Origin: Clostridia bacterium
GTDB taxonomy: Bacteria; Bacillota_A; Clostridia; UBA1381
Assembly (NCBI GenBank): GCA_017553025.1
Contig: JAFZNF010000104.1
Location: forward strand, 1 to 7,050
DNA length: 7,050 bases
Direction of reading: 5' to 3'
Position 1 is the stretch's first letter; the number at the start of each line of letters is the position of its first letter. Both the position numbers and the translations under genes were made by a program. Under the pieces are notes generated by a model, which ran no database searches, was not told the DNA's origin, and saw only the letters and a program-made list of their open reading frames with translations. This document shows, piece by piece, positions 6,423-7,050 of the stretch.

Positions 6423-6981
6423 ACTTCTTTTTCTTTTCATACACTAAAAATCTCAGTTTTTGCAATATGTCAAAATTTTTATATGCTGCAAAATATCCCA
6501 AAAAACAGCTTAATGTCGGCAAAATAAAGATTATGATATATCCAAAAGGCGCTATGGCGCCTTTTTGTTCGCCCAAAAAAGACATAAACGGAGAAAACCA
6601 AAAAAGACATAATACATTTACCGCTACTGCCCATAGGTTTGTTAGACTTTCACCGTTTCCTGCCGTTTTCCACACGAGCAGATATGAAAAGGCAAGGGCA
6701 ATATTTAAGGCAAGCACTCCCAAAGAAAGCAATGCACCCTTATACGGTTTCGGCGTCAGGGGACTGTAGCTTTTTTTATCGTTTATTTCTGCTTGATATC
6801 CCGCAGAATAGATGGCTGTGAAATAGAAAAAGGTTGCTATATAAGAATAAATTGCACCGCCTATTTTAGATGCTGTCACATATATTCCCAAAATCCATAC
6901 CGCAAAGAATACAAATACTATTTTCAAATGCTCTAAAATGACGGAAATTATCTGACCTTTTATACTGTATTTCAAATTCAT
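6421..6981 (-). CDS. Small multi-pass membrane protein of unknown function
   Basis: 186 aa, family not recognised. Hydrophobic stretches at about 20-37, 42-62, 82-104, 114-134 and 144-166 predict four or five transmembrane helices. The N-terminus is short and mildly basic (MNLKYSIKGQ). A hydrophilic loop with several lysines lies at about 63-81, and the C-terminal tail is strongly basic, ending in KKKK, which suggests that end is cytoplasmic. No catalytic, transporter or binding motif was recognised. The start is supported by GGAGG (6989-6993) 7 nt upstream. The stop codon lies inside the terminator hairpin, so this is the last gene of its transcript; upstream genes lie beyond the right edge. 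Leu/Ile/Phe/Ala content and length alone do not permit a family assignment. Confidence 0.82.
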   Translation of the reverse strand: MNLKYSIKGQIISVILEHLKIVFVFFAVWILGIYVTASKIGGAIYSYIATFFYFTAIYSAGYQAEINDKKSYSPLTPKPYKGALLSLGVLALNIALAFSYLLVWKTAGNGESLTNLWAVAVNVLCLFWFSPFMSFLGEQKGAIAPFGYIIIFILPTLSCFLGYFAAYKNFDILQKLRFLVYEKKKK

Positions 6982-6997
6982 AAAACCGCCTCCGCTT

Positions 6998-7050
6998 TCA
7001 TAAAAGCCAAACGCTCATATCGCTTTTATCAGGCTTTTCCTTTTGCTTTA
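6998..7050 (-). CDS. Possible C-terminal end of an upstream minus-strand gene (partial)
   Basis: One minus-strand frame is open from the right edge and reads KQKEKPDKSDMSVWLL before a TGA at 6998-7000. That stop is 16 nt before the next ATG, matching the 18-20 nt operon spacers elsewhere in the window. A second frame also ends plausibly (KAKGKA, TGA at 7029-7031). The fragment is too short to identify, and either frame could be non-coding. It is recorded only as a candidate. Confidence 0.25.
   Translation of the reverse strand, partial: KQKEKPDKSDMSVWLL
7000..7038. repeat. Overlapping alternative inverted repeats upstream of the membrane gene
   Basis: ATAAAAGC (7000-7007) is the exact complement of GCTTTTAT (7022-7029). 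AAAAGCC (7002-7008) is the exact complement of GGCTTTT (7032-7038). The two stems share their left arm and so exclude each other. They end just before the GGAGG of the membrane protein gene. They could be a leader switch, a terminator-like element, or coincidence within the end of a coding region. Confidence 0.3.

Noticed and set aside
6467..6821. Plus-strand open frames opposite the membrane protein gene
   Set aside because: The minus-strand frame has a strong GGAGG, a hydrophobic helix pattern and a terminator at its stop; the plus frames have none of these.
1..7050. Mobile element, prophage, CRISPR array or defence system
   Set aside because: No transposase, integrase, regularly spaced repeats or defence-gene motifs were seen; gene content is core metabolism plus two unknown proteins.

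Overview
The window looks like a chromosomal segment from an anaerobic, low-to-moderate GC member of the Clostridia (Firmicutes). The reasons are strong GGAGG-type ribosome binding sites in front of nearly every gene, AT-rich intergenic DNA with a textbook TTGATA-N17-TATAAT promoter, cysteine-rich housekeeping enzymes, and a long (550 aa) glutamyl-tRNA synthetase with an N-terminal extension of the kind I associate with Clostridia. No species can be named from the sequence alone.

Positions 1-5106 hold a leftward (minus-strand) gene run that reads like one operon. In transcription order it is gltX (glutamyl-tRNA synthetase), glnS (glutaminyl-tRNA synthetase), a fold-type I PLP aminotransferase, and trpS (tryptophanyl-tRNA synthetase, cut by the left edge). 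Spacers are 18 nt, 20 nt and a 1-nt stop/start overlap (TAATG). A single sigma-A-like promoter lies directly upstream of gltX, and its -10 box sits inside a perfect 7-1-7 palindrome. The predicted leader is only about 34 nt, too short for a T-box. Three of the four genes charge tRNAs. The aminotransferase is the metabolic outlier and is probably translationally coupled to trpS.

Positions 5107-5374 are a 268-nt AT-rich divergent intergenic region. It contains the gltX promoter, a small inverted repeat, and a terminator-like hairpin (about 5222-5264) that is oddly placed between two divergent genes. A weak promoter candidate and a clear ribosome binding site precede the rightward gene.

Positions 5375-6370 (plus strand) encode a 331-aa protein I do not recognise. 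Its repeated beta-strand-rich segments, one good Asp-box motif and C-terminal coiled coil suggest a cytoplasmic beta-propeller with an oligomerisation or docking tail. It converges on a 186-aa minus-strand multi-pass membrane protein (6421-6981) of unknown function. A strong hairpin terminator at 6397-6422 separates them and overlaps the membrane gene's stop codon. The last 69 bases hold that gene's ribosome binding site, alternative inverted repeats, and possibly the end of another minus-strand gene.

I saw no mobile element, CRISPR array, tRNA or rRNA. The aaRS operon is ordinary core biology with a few unusual details. The least explained pieces are the propeller-like gene and the hairpin between the divergent genes.
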